A DNA stretch of 64,000 nucleotides from positions 124,001-188,000 of the forward strand of contig CAKPTA010000002.1 in NCBI GenBank assembly GCA_934190785.1, given 5' to 3'. The notes beneath the pieces were generated by a model. The model searched no databases, was not told the origin of the DNA, and worked only from the letters and a program-made list of their open reading frames with translations. The DNA comes from an uncultured Bacilli bacterium. Its GTDB lineage: Bacteria > Bacillota_I > Bacilli_A > RF39 > UBA660. Of the stretch, positions 8,263 to 15,798 are shown in pieces. Each line of letters opens with the position of its first letter. Position 1 is the stretch's first letter. The position numbers were made by a program, and so were the translations under genes.

Positions 8263-8754
8263 TTATTTGCCTCCTATTCCGAATAAATATTTAAAAAATG
8301 TTGGATGTAATAAAACTTCACAAGAAACATATTTATCAGCTATTGTTACAATCCACCCCTCTATATATTTAGGGGGTATTTTATTTACTGGAAACATATG
8401 TCTTAAAATAACATTTTCAACACGATTATTCATATATTCAGGAAAGTATTTAATTGCATTATCATGTGCTTCTTGTGCATGTACAAATCCATGTTTTTTA
8501 AAAAAAGGTCTCTTTTCCTTGACACCTTGCCAAGGATTATAATAAAAATCATGAAGCAATCCACCGACTGCCGCTATCTTATAATCTTTTTTTAATTTTT
8601 TAGCTAAATAATATGATACTTTTGATACTGCTAATGAATGATCAAATACACTTATATTTCCATGATGAGCATATTGTTTTCTTTTTTGAAATTCAGGATG
8701 ATTTAATATTTTATTTACGATTTTATAATATTCAATTTCATCTAAATTTGACAT
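8263..8754 (-). CDS. HD-domain metal-dependent phosphohydrolase
   Basis: 163 residues. It carries the metal-binding residues of the HD superfamily: His39, the doublet His68-Asp69 (in LLHDFYY), His92, His119 and Asp140. The two extra histidines between the HD pair and the final Asp resemble HD proteins with two or three metals. Substrate is unknown; relatives act on nucleotides, cyclic nucleotides or RNA ends. It lies between jag and mnmE and directly abuts mnmE, so a link to tRNA modification or RNA metabolism is possible but unproven. AAGGTGGGAT precedes the ATG at 8754. Confidence 0.85.
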   Translation of the reverse strand: MSNLDEIEYYKIVNKILNHPEFQKRKQYAHHGNISVFDHSLAVSKVSYYLAKKLKKDYKIAAVGGLLHDFYYNPWQGVKEKRPFFKKHGFVHAQEAHDNAIKYFPEYMNNRVENVILRHMFPVNKIPPKYIEGWIVTIADKYVSCEVLLHPTFFKYLFGIGGK

Positions 8755-8782
8755 AATATCCCACCTTGCCTTTTATTTTAAA

Positions 8783-8808
8783 GAAAAAATTATTACATAT
8801 GTAATAAT
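8783..8808 (-). terminator. A/T-only hairpin after jag, weak terminator
   Basis: Perfect 20-bp palindrome ATTATTACAT / ATGTAATAAT (8789-8808) followed on the minus strand by six T. It starts in the jag stop codon. The all-A/T stem suggests partial termination before the HD gene and mnmE. Confidence 0.5.
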
Positions 8809-9428
8809 TATTCATTATCATACTTGATTACAACTCTTCTTTCAAGTCCTTCACCAACACTCTGTGTCTTTACATGCTCATATTTATTCACTAGATTATG
8901 AACATATCTTCTTTCATAAGCATTCATCGGATCTAAATATATATCCATCTTACTTTCTAGAACTTCATTTATTATATTTTCTATTTGTTTATCAAGTCTT
9001 TTTAATTTATCAAAACGATAATTAGAAATATCAACATTTATTTTAGCATTCATATTTAATTGAACATGAAAGACTTGTCTTATCATCGTTTGTAATGCGT
9101 TTAAATTTTTTCCATTCTTTCCAATTAAAACAGAATTATTATCACTTACTAAGTCAATATTAAAATTATCATTTTCAATTGTTACTGATGGCTTTATTGA
9201 AATATTCATCTGTTGCCCTAAGATTTCAAAATATTCTTTTATAAAATCTATTATTTCTTGTTTTTTCAATACTGAAATTATATATTTTTTCTTTTTAATT
9301 AAGTTTCCTTTAACACAAGTTACTTTATATATGAAATCTTCTCTTGAGCAATTTTCTTTTTTTATACATTTATCTAAAGCTTCTTCTTCTGTTTTTCCTT
9401 CATAATTTATGATATTAAATTTACGCAT
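8808..9428 (-). CDS. jag: Jag/KhpB RNA-binding protein
   Basis: 206 residues in the usual three parts: Jag-N domain (1-50), KH domain with the loop IGKNGKNLNALQ (~102-113), and R3H domain (~172-206) with the RxxxH element in RRYVH and GEGLERRVVI. KhpB binds single-stranded RNA and, with KhpA, affects cell-wall synthesis and division in streptococci and other Bacillota. The start overlaps the end of yidC by 8 nt, the standard rpmH-rnpA-yidC-jag operon. Confidence 0.93.
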   Translation of the reverse strand: MRKFNIINYEGKTEEEALDKCIKKENCSREDFIYKVTCVKGNLIKKKKYIISVLKKQEIIDFIKEYFEILGQQMNISIKPSVTIENDNFNIDLVSDNNSVLIGKNGKNLNALQTMIRQVFHVQLNMNAKINVDISNYRFDKLKRLDKQIENIINEVLESKMDIYLDPMNAYERRYVHNLVNKYEHVKTQSVGEGLERRVVIKYDNE

Positions 9429-10383
9429 TATTCTTCATCCTTTTTACTAATAAATTTTGAACAATAGTGAATACATTCGATGTAACCCAATATATAGCAA
9501 TTCCTGTTGAAATTGAGAATGAAGTGAATGTCATTATTACCACCATGAATGTAGTCATTTTTTTCATTTGTTGTTCCTGCTCTGTACTCATTGCAGCTCC
9601 ACTATTTAATTTAAATGAAAAATATGTAGCAGCAGCAATAAGAACAATAAAGATTAAATAATAATATTTTCCTTGTGTAACAGCTATTAATGGACTTGTT
9701 CCAAGTTGAAATCCTAAAAATGTTTCTTCAAAAATAACTGGTATTCTACTAATTGCTTCATAAAAAGCAAAGAATAATGGAATTTGAATAAATGAAAATA
9801 AACATCCAGACAATGGATTTATCTGATATTTTTTATAAATCATCATCATTTCTTGTGATTTCATCATCATTTTTTCTTGGTTTTGTGAATCAACATTTTT
9901 ATATTTTTTCTCTAATTTATCTAACTCTGGTCTTGCTTGTTTTAATTTTTCAGATTGCATAGCAGTTTTCTTTGTAAATGGCCAAACTACTCCACGTATT
10001 AGTAATGTTGTTAGTATTAAAGCTAACCCATAACTTTTTACTAATGAACCTATTTTAATTATTAATGCAGCTAAAGGTTTTACAAATACAGTAGTCCAAA
10101 AACCATCATATTTCTTTCCAACAATATGTAAGTTTTCACAACTTTCTAATGAGTCTATATCTACCTTTTTATTTTTTGATGCGGTTTTATTATATTCTTC
10201 ATATGATTTTAGAGTTTCTGCATCAGTTGGTTTACATAAAATATTAGATGGTAAATTTTGACCAGTAACGGTATTTTGTACAGCAGCTCCTTCATCGGTC
10301 TTTAAGTATTTTGTACATCCCGTTACACTAAATACTGTTAAAAATATTATACTAATTTGAAATAATTTTTTTATTTGTTTCAT
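9421..10383 (-). CDS. yidC: Membrane protein insertase YidC/SpoIIIJ, lipoprotein form
   Basis: 320 residues. A lipobox (VTGC, Cys23) marks the Gram-positive lipoprotein type. Five transmembrane segments follow from about residue 105, with the conserved groove Arg in LLIRGVVWPF, and a Lys-rich cytoplasmic loop. It inserts membrane proteins alone or with SecY. The segment between the lipid anchor and the first membrane helix is long (~80 residues) and carries two cysteines (50 and 82) outside the membrane, which is unusual. It overlaps the rnpA stop as TAATG and jag by 8 nt. Confidence 0.95.
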   Translation of the reverse strand: MKQIKKLFQISIIFLTVFSVTGCTKYLKTDEGAAVQNTVTGQNLPSNILCKPTDAETLKSYEEYNKTASKNKKVDIDSLESCENLHIVGKKYDGFWTTVFVKPLAALIIKIGSLVKSYGLALILTTLLIRGVVWPFTKKTAMQSEKLKQARPELDKLEKKYKNVDSQNQEKMMMKSQEMMMIYKKYQINPLSGCLFSFIQIPLFFAFYEAISRIPVIFEETFLGFQLGTSPLIAVTQGKYYYLIFIVLIAAATYFSFKLNSGAAMSTEQEQQMKKMTTFMVVIMTFTSFSISTGIAIYWVTSNVFTIVQNLLVKRMKNNA

Positions 10384-10721
10384 TAAAATTCTCCTTTATA
10401 TATATTTACTTTATCTAAAGCATCTAATAAATTTTTTTCAATTTCTTGATAAGTTTTATTTAAAATACTTTTCCTTACCATTATAATACATTTAAATCCA
10501 TTTTGATAGGGTCTTTTATCGATAATATTTTTTATCTGTCTTCTAATCTTGTTTCTTGTTACAGCATTACCAATTTTTTTTCCAATAGAAAACCCAAATT
10601 CATAATTTATATAATTATTTTTATCTACATATAATATGAACTCTTTATATTTATATGGTTTTATATTTTGAATAATACGATTATATTCTTTATTTTCTTT
10701 TATTATATTTTGTTTTTTCAT
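10383..10721 (-). CDS. rnpA: Ribonuclease P protein component
   Basis: 112 residues from the ATG at 10721, chosen because AGGTGA lies just upstream; an in-frame ATG 7 codons earlier (10742) lacks such a site. RnpA binds the catalytic RNA and helps process the 5' ends of pre-tRNA. The family core is present: FGFSIGKKIGNAVTRNKIRR with the RNxxRR signature. It follows rpmH as usual, and its stop overlaps the yidC start as TAATG. Confidence 0.95.
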   Translation of the reverse strand: MKKQNIIKENKEYNRIIQNIKPYKYKEFILYVDKNNYINYEFGFSIGKKIGNAVTRNKIRRQIKNIIDKRPYQNGFKCIIMVRKSILNKTYQEIEKNLLDALDKVNIYKGEF

Positions 10722-10751
10722 ATTTTCACCTGTCACATACATTATATAAAA

Positions 10752-10779
10752 AAAACACCAATAAGTAAATTGGTGTTTT
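10752..10779 (-). terminator. Hairpin between rpmH and rnpA
   Basis: 11-bp perfect stem AAAACACCAAT / ATTGGTGTTTT, 6-nt loop AAGTAA, followed on the minus strand by a short T run. It lies just behind the rpmH stop and before rnpA, so it probably causes partial termination and lets L34 be made in excess over RnpA. Confidence 0.65.
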
Positions 10780-10780
10780 A

Positions 10781-10903
10781 CTAATGAGATAAAACTTTAC
10801 GTCCTTTTCTTCTTCTATTATTAATAATATTAGTCTTCATACGTGCAAAGAAACCTTGTTTTTTACTTCTTTTTCTATTATTTGGTTGATAAGTTCTTTT
10901 CAT
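10781..10903 (-). CDS. rpmH: 50S ribosomal protein L34, shortened
   Basis: 40 residues, starting MKRTYQPNNRKR and ending RRRKGRKVLSH. L34 is usually 44 residues; four are missing in the middle, between ARM and RRRKGRK. It binds 23S rRNA inside the large subunit. AGGAGGTG stands 6 nt before the ATG, and a perfect consensus promoter lies upstream. It is the first gene leftward of oriC, as in most Bacillota. Confidence 0.95.
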   Translation of the reverse strand: MKRTYQPNNRKRSKKQGFFARMKTNIINNRRRKGRKVLSH

Positions 10904-10939
10904 AAAACACCTCCTAAACTTGTGCACATTGCTCTTAAC

Positions 10940-10968
10940 ATTATATATGGTTAATCATATTTTGTCAA
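10940..10968 (-). promoter_or_regulatory. rpmH promoter, perfect consensus
   Basis: Minus-strand TTGACA (10968-10963), 17-bp spacer, TATAAT (10945-10940): full sigma-A consensus in both hexamers. It should be very strong and drive rpmH-rnpA-yidC-jag away from the origin. Confidence 0.9.
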
Positions 10969-11377
10969 TTTTTTTATAGACAAAAGTTTAATTTATTTAA
11001 ATTTAAATATTTCCCAAACATTTATATGTATTTCCCAAGAAAATATTCCACATTTTATTTTTGCACAATTATCATTGCAAATATTATTTTATACATAGTT
11101 ATTAACTTTTTTTTCACATTCTTTTTGTTATATTTAATATATATATGTAGGTTTTCAACAAAATTGTTAATAACTAAAATCACATATATAATAATAGGTG
11201 TATTTAATTATCAACAAAATTGTGGAAATTAATGTTTTAGCATTATATTTAAACCTTTTTTAGGTGGATAAAATTGTGTTTTATTTTTTTTCCACAGATT
11301 TATTATTTTTTTCTTTTATTTTTGAACATTTTATTGTAGAATATAGGTGTATTTGTCTGGAATGGGGGTGTTTCTAG
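10969..11377. other. oriC: Chromosomal replication origin, upstream part (oriC)
   Basis: The non-coding rpmH-dnaA gap (10904-11377) is extremely A+T-rich and sits where the direction of transcription flips. DnaA-box-like 9-mers (consensus TTATCCACA) with one mismatch: TTATCAACA 11208-11216, GGTGGATAA 11263-11271, TTTTCCACA 11288-11296, GGTGGATAA 11377-11385. Weaker ones: 11044-11052, 11152-11160, 11221-11229. It also holds the TATTTCCCAA pair. No small gene is supported here. Placement follows the rule that oriC lies beside dnaA; the unwinding element cannot be fixed by eye. Confidence 0.85.
11008..11038. repeat. Tandem TATTTCCCAA repeats in oriC
   Basis: Two identical 10-mers at 11008-11017 and 11029-11038, start points 21 bp apart, about two helical turns, so both face the same side of the DNA. 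They are the reverse complement of the pair in front of noc and contain the Noc half-site ATTTCCC. Confidence 0.65.
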
Positions 11378-12730
11378 GTGGATAAAAAAAATTTGTGGAA
11401 TTTATTCTTAAATAATATTAAACAGCAATTATCTCCAATTGCATTTGATACATGGTTTGCAGAAACTGAACTTTATGACTTAACGGAAACCACAGCAAAA
11501 GTAATCGTGCCAATGCATATTCACAAAAAGAATTTAAAAGAGAACTATAATGACTTAGTTGAAGACATATTTACAGAAGTATCTGGTTCTAATTTTAAAT
11601 TTGAATATTATCTAAAAGAAGAAATTGAATCTAATATTACAATTGATACTGATACAATAGGGGTTCCACACACAAATAATTTTGAAACAAATTTAAATCC
11701 ACAATATACATTTGATAATTTTATTATTGGAGAAAGTAATAAATTTGCACATGCGACTGCTCTTGCTGTTGCTGAAAACCCAGGATATATGTATAATCCA
11801 CTATTTATATATGGAAATAGTGGTCTTGGTAAAACACATTTAATGCACGCTATTGGAAATTATATTACAACCCATAGTGGAAAAACTGTCCTTTACGTAA
11901 CAAGTGAAAAATTTGTTTCTGACTTTATTGGGATAAATAAAAGAAATAAAGAAGGAAATAACTTTGATAATGTAGAAATATTTAAAAATAAATATAGAAA
12001 TGTTGATGTTCTAATAATTGATGATATTCAATATTTAGGAAACGCTAATCAAACTCAGCAAGAATTTTTCAACACGTTTAATGATTTATATGGAAATAAT
12101 AAACAAATGATTATTTCATCAGATAGATCTCCTGATGATTTAAAACTGTTAGAAGATAGATTAAGAACAAGATTTAACTGGGGACTTACCATTAATATTC
12201 TACAGCCTGACTTCAAACTTAGAATGAATATTATTGATAAAAAAATTGAAAATCAAATGTTAATAACAGCTTTTCCACTTGATGTTAAAGAATATATAGC
12301 AAGTAATTGTACATCTGATATAAGAAAACTTGAAGGTGCAATCACAAGAGTAGTTGCTTATGCTACCATGATGAATGGTTCTGATATTAATTTGAGCCTT
12401 GCACAAGAAGCACTTAAAGACTATTTTGTAAAAAGTATCATATCAAAAAATAAAATTGACCAAGTTCAGCAATTAGTTGCTAGTAATTACAACATTACTG
12501 TAGAAGAATTAAAAAGTAAACGGCGAGTTGCTACTATTGCTGTTCCAAGACAAATTGCAATGTATATATGCAGAGTTCACTTAGAAGAGTCTTTACCTAA
12601 AATTGGTATTGAATTCGGTGGAAAAGATCATACAACTGTTATGCACTCTGTGGATAAAATTAAAAAACAGTTGAAAACTGATAATTCTTTACAAGTGGAA
12701 ATAAATAAAATAATTGCCCAAATAAAATAA
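11378..12730 (+). CDS. dnaA: Chromosomal replication initiator DnaA
   Basis: 450 residues, normal length. Domain I (1-80), linker (80-105), AAA+ domain with Walker A GNSGLGKT (146-153) and Walker B IIDDIQ (~213-218), and a C-terminal DNA-binding domain with GGKDHTTVMHS (~413-423). It binds DnaA boxes and unwinds oriC. The start is GTG, preceded by GGGGG 9 nt upstream; the GTG lies inside a DnaA-box-like 9-mer (11377-11385), consistent with autoregulation. A perfect TGTGGATAA box lies within the coding 3' end (12649-12657). Confidence 0.98.
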   Translation: MDKKNLWNLFLNNIKQQLSPIAFDTWFAETELYDLTETTAKVIVPMHIHKKNLKENYNDLVEDIFTEVSGSNFKFEYYLKEEIESNITIDTDTIGVPHTNNFETNLNPQYTFDNFIIGESNKFAHATALAVAENPGYMYNPLFIYGNSGLGKTHLMHAIGNYITTHSGKTVLYVTSEKFVSDFIGINKRNKEGNNFDNVEIFKNKYRNVDVLIIDDIQYLGNANQTQQEFFNTFNDLYGNNKQMIISSDRSPDDLKLLEDRLRTRFNWGLTINILQPDFKLRMNIIDKKIENQMLITAFPLDVKEYIASNCTSDIRKLEGAITRVVAYATMMNGSDINLSLAQEALKDYFVKSIISKNKIDQVQQLVASNYNITVEELKSKRRVATIAVPRQIAMYICRVHLEESLPKIGIEFGGKDHTTVMHSVDKIKKQLKTDNSLQVEINKIIAQIK

Positions 12731-12769
12731 ACATGTGAATAAAATTCAATAATTAACATTTTATTCACA
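12649..12769. other. Second DnaA-box cluster (downstream oriC part)
   Basis: Three full matches to TTATNCACA or its complement: TGTGGATAA 12649-12657 inside dnaA, TGTGAATAA 12734-12742 and TTATTCACA 12761-12769 behind it. The last two form the arms of a 12-bp inverted repeat (12733-12744 / 12759-12770, 14-nt loop). There is no clear T tract after it, so an origin role is more likely than a terminator. The layout resembles the bipartite origin of B. subtilis. Confidence 0.65.
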
Positions 12770-12833
12770 TTATATTTACAAAAATAAGCTTTATATTTCA
12801 ACAAAAATTACGTTTTTCCACTTTTTCCACTTC

Positions 12834-12839
12834 TATAAT
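12834..12839 (+). promoter_or_regulatory. -10 element of a dnaN promoter
   Basis: Perfect TATAAT 43 bp before dnaN, behind two CCACTTTTT-like pyrimidine blocks. No convincing -35 hexamer is seen at 16-18 bp. Confidence 0.35.
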
Positions 12840-12881
12840 AAAAATAATATATAAAATAATAAATATACACAGGAGGAATTT

Positions 12882-14003
12882 ATGAAATTAGAAATTAAAC
12901 AAAATATATTAATAGAACATTTAAATTATGTAATAAGAGGAATATCAAATAAAAATATAATTCCTGTTTTGAATTGTATCAAATTTGATTTAACAAATGA
13001 TGGTTTATATTTAATGAGTACAGATAATGAAATAGCTATTCAAACATTTATTCCAAGTAGTCAAATTGAAAATATAGATAAATGTGGAACAGTTGTTGTA
13101 TCAGGAAGATATATATATGAAATTGTTAGAAAGTTACCTAATGAGTTAATAACAATAGAAGAAGTTGTTGATAATAAAATATTTATTACTACAACTAATA
13201 CATCTTTTAATTTAAATTGTAATAGTGCAGATGAATTTCCTATATTAGACTTAAATGACCACAAAAATCCTATATATATAGATAAGAAAATATTTAAAAA
13301 TATTATAAAACAAACAGCATTTGCTACATCTACACAAGAATCACGTCCTGTTTTAACGGGTTTAAATTTTAAAATAGTAGGTAATACGTTAGAATGTACA
13401 GGAACTGATTCATATCGTTTAGCAAAAACAAGTATTGAAATTCAAAATAGTGTAGAAGAAACAATAAATATAATTGTTCCTACTAAAAATTTGAATGAAC
13501 TTGTTAAAATGATAAATGACGAAGATGGTATAATAGCATTACATATTTTTAATAATAAAATGTTATTTAAATTTGATAGTATTATAATGATGTCACGTTT
13601 AATTAATGGAACATATCCAGATACTTCAAAATTAATACCTACAGAATTTTTAATTAGTATGAAGGTAAATATGATGAATTTCTATAATTCAATTGATAGA
13701 GCATCTTTATTAACAAATGAGGCTGATAAAAATACAATTAAACTTGAAAGTAATCATAATTCAATAATTGTATCTTCAAATATTCCTGAAATCGGAAATG
13801 TCGAAGAAACATTAGAAGTAATGAAGGAAACAGCTGATGATATAAAAATCGCATTTAGTTCTAAATATATGATAGATGCTTTAAGAGCATTAGAAAGTGA
13901 AGAAGTAGAATTATTGTTCAATAGTGAAGTTAAACCTATCATCATAAGAAATCCAGAAAATCATAATTTAATTCAATTAATTTTACCAATAAGAACATAT
14001 TAA
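12882..14003 (+). CDS. dnaN: DNA polymerase III beta sliding clamp
   Basis: 373 residues, typical length. The product is the ring-shaped dimer that tethers polymerase III to DNA and recruits partners. The three-fold repeated clamp topology is visible as three similar ~120-residue parts: RGISNKNIIPVL near the N-terminus, RPVLTGLNF in the middle, and the C-terminal ILPIRTY, the conserved PxR end. AGGAGGAATTT precedes the ATG. It follows dnaA, with a second DnaA-box cluster between, and ends at a strong terminator. Confidence 0.97.
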   Translation: MKLEIKQNILIEHLNYVIRGISNKNIIPVLNCIKFDLTNDGLYLMSTDNEIAIQTFIPSSQIENIDKCGTVVVSGRYIYEIVRKLPNELITIEEVVDNKIFITTTNTSFNLNCNSADEFPILDLNDHKNPIYIDKKIFKNIIKQTAFATSTQESRPVLTGLNFKIVGNTLECTGTDSYRLAKTSIEIQNSVEETINIIVPTKNLNELVKMINDEDGIIALHIFNNKMLFKFDSIIMMSRLINGTYPDTSKLIPTEFLISMKVNMMNFYNSIDRASLLTNEADKNTIKLESNHNSIIVSSNIPEIGNVEETLEVMKETADDIKIAFSSKYMIDALRALESEEVELLFNSEVKPIIIRNPENHNLIQLILPIRTY

Positions 14004-14027
14004 AAATAGGAAATTCCTATTTTTTTT
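14002..14027 (+). terminator. Intrinsic terminator after dnaN
   Basis: Stem AAAAATAGG / CCTATTTTT with loop AAATT, directly followed by a T run. It adjoins the dnaN stop and isolates dnaN from comK. Confidence 0.8.
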
Positions 14028-14042
14028 GTATTTTCATGTTAT

Positions 14043-14072
14043 TTGACAAATAATGACAATTATAAATAGTAT
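14043..14072 (+). promoter_or_regulatory. comK promoter
   Basis: Perfect TTGACA (14043-14048), 18-bp spacer, TAGTAT (14067-14072). It rules out the in-frame ATG at 14053, which lies between the two hexamers. Confidence 0.6.
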
Positions 14073-14103
14073 AAGAAAAGCAAATATTTCAGGGGAGGAA
14101 TTT

Positions 14104-14556
14104 ATGAAATTAGAATATGAAGTAAACAATGAAACTTTAGCAATTTTGCCATACGAATTAGACTGTTCAAAAATAATTGAATTAAATGAAACTTTTATAG
14201 TAAAGAAAAAACCAATTGAGATAATTAGAAATAGTTGTGCATTTTTTGGTTGTTCATATGATGGTAGACATGAGGGAACGAAGAAATTAATCGGAGTTAA
14301 TTATAAAGCACCTATAATAATAGAAGAGAGTAGTAATATTATTTTTTTTCCTACGTGTTCACCTAGATTCAATGATTGTATGTGGATATCTCATGCACAT
14401 ATATTAAAGTGTGAAAACTCATTCAATAATGCTATTATATATTTCAAAAATGGATTTAAATTGCCTTTAAAAATATCATATGGTTCTTTGAAAAATCAAA
14501 TTCTTAGATCTTCACTTTTAGAAAATGTTTTTCAAAGTAGAAAAATACTTAAATAA
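14104..14556 (+). CDS. comK: Competence transcription factor ComK family, C-terminally short
   Basis: 150 residues from the ATG at 14104, set by GGGGAGG 5 nt upstream. It aligns along its length with B. subtilis ComK (192 residues): YEVNNETLAILPYE, KIIE, NSCAFFGCSYDGR, GTK, KAPI, IFFPTCSP, CMWISHAHI, LPLKISYGSLKNQ. ComK is the master activator of DNA-uptake genes, binding paired A/T boxes. The protein ends ~35 residues early, so the region that in B. subtilis holds the MecA-recognition peptide FMLYPK is missing. Its place between dnaN and recF, where yaaA usually lies, is unusual. It has its own promoter. Confidence 0.88.
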   Translation: MKLEYEVNNETLAILPYELDCSKIIELNETFIVKKKPIEIIRNSCAFFGCSYDGRHEGTKKLIGVNYKAPIIIEESSNIIFFPTCSPRFNDCMWISHAHILKCENSFNNAIIYFKNGFKLPLKISYGSLKNQILRSSLLENVFQSRKILK

Positions 14557-14586
14557 TTGAAAAATTGCTCTTTTTCCGCCATTTTA

Positions 14587-14595
14587 TGGTATAAT
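14587..14595 (+). promoter_or_regulatory. Extended -10 promoter for recF-gyrB-gyrA
   Basis: TGGTATAAT is a full TGn-extended -10 element; TTGCTC at 14565-14570 could be a weak -35 (19-bp spacer). It lies 78 bp before recF. Confidence 0.5.
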
Positions 14596-14672
14596 TAGAA
14601 GTGTGTATAGGAGTATTTCTATTAATATAAAAATCAATGTACATGCTTTAAATGGTCAAAAAGAGGTGAGTG

Positions 14673-15797
14673 ATGTATTTAAAAAAGTTATATTTATTAC
14701 ATTTTCGTAATTATGATAATTTATTATTAACATTGCATAATGGTATAAATATTATTTATGGTGAAAATGCTCAAGGAAAAACAAATTTATTAGAAAGTAT
14801 ATATGTTTTAGCTATGACGAAATCGCATAGATCTTTTATTGATAATAATTTAATCCAAAATGGAAGTAGCTATTCTCAGATAAAAGGTCAACTTCATCAA
14901 GATGATATAGATAATACATATGAAGTAATAATTGAAAATAAGAAAAAATCAATTAAAATAAATGATAATACGATAAAATCAGTGAGTGATTATATTTCTA
15001 ATATTAATATTATAATCTTTTATCCAGATGATTTAGATCTTATAAAATCTTCCCCTTTAATAAGAAGAAGATTTATTAATTCAGAATTGGGACAATTAGA
15101 TGGAAAATATTTGAATATTTTATCAGATTATAATAAAATTTTGAAAATGCGTAATGATTACATTAAGTTGATAAATCAAGGTGAATCATACGATGAAAAC
15201 TATTTTAATATAATTACTGATTATTATATTGATAAATCTATAAAACTATATCAAGAAAGGTATAATTTTATTAATTTATTAAATGAGCAGGTAGAAAAAA
15301 TTTTTAAAAACATTTCTGGCTTATCAAATTTTCATATTTTGTATAAGAATTCATTTGATTTTGATTCATATGATGATGCAGCTAAAATGCGTATACAAAT
15401 GAAAAATAAGATTAAAAATTCATATGCAACAGAAATTAGGTTAAAATCAACACTTTTTGGACCACATAAAGATGACTTAGAATTTTATATAGATACTAAA
15501 GAAGTTAAAAATTATGGATCACAAGGTCAACAAAGAATGGCTGTATTGGCAATTAAATTATCAGAAATAGAAATATTCAAGAATAAAACAGGTAATTATC
15601 CTATACTGCTTTTAGATGATGTATTTAGTGAATTAGATTATATGAAAAAAAATAATTTATTAAATTATATACGTGATAATGTGCAAACAATAATTACAAC
15701 AACAGAATTAGATAATATAAGTCCTGAAATAAAAAGACACGCTAAGTTAATAGAAATTAACTCAGGAAAAATAAAAAACATAAAAGAGGTGAATTAG
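14673..15797 (+). CDS. recF: DNA repair ATPase RecF
   Basis: 374 residues. RecF is an SMC/ABC-type ATPase that helps load RecA at single-strand gaps. Walker A GENAQGKTNL (~32-41), the ABC signature-like GSQGQQRM and Walker B LLLDDVFSELD near the C-terminus are intact. The ATG at 14673 is preferred over the GTG one codon earlier because AAGAGG is 6 nt away. It runs into gyrB with one base between the genes. The small S4-domain gene yaaA, normally just upstream, is absent. Confidence 0.96.
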   Translation: MYLKKLYLLHFRNYDNLLLTLHNGINIIYGENAQGKTNLLESIYVLAMTKSHRSFIDNNLIQNGSSYSQIKGQLHQDDIDNTYEVIIENKKKSIKINDNTIKSVSDYISNINIIIFYPDDLDLIKSSPLIRRRFINSELGQLDGKYLNILSDYNKILKMRNDYIKLINQGESYDENYFNIITDYYIDKSIKLYQERYNFINLLNEQVEKIFKNISGLSNFHILYKNSFDFDSYDDAAKMRIQMKNKIKNSYATEIRLKSTLFGPHKDDLEFYIDTKEVKNYGSQGQQRMAVLAIKLSEIEIFKNKTGNYPILLLDDVFSELDYMKKNNLLNYIRDNVQTIITTTELDNISPEIKRHAKLIEINSGKIKNIKEVN

Positions 15798-15798
15798 A

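Noticed and set aside
12733..12770. Terminator of dnaA
   Set aside because: The inverted repeat has a 14-nt loop and no T tract, and its arms are perfect DnaA boxes; an origin role is favoured.
14053..14103. Longer ComK start at 14053
   Set aside because: That ATG lies between the -35 and -10 hexamers; the ATG at 14104 has a GGGGAGG site.
14041..14103. ComK boxes (AAAA-N5-TTTT) before comK
   Set aside because: No box with correct 5-nt spacing was found; the A/T richness makes partial matches meaningless.
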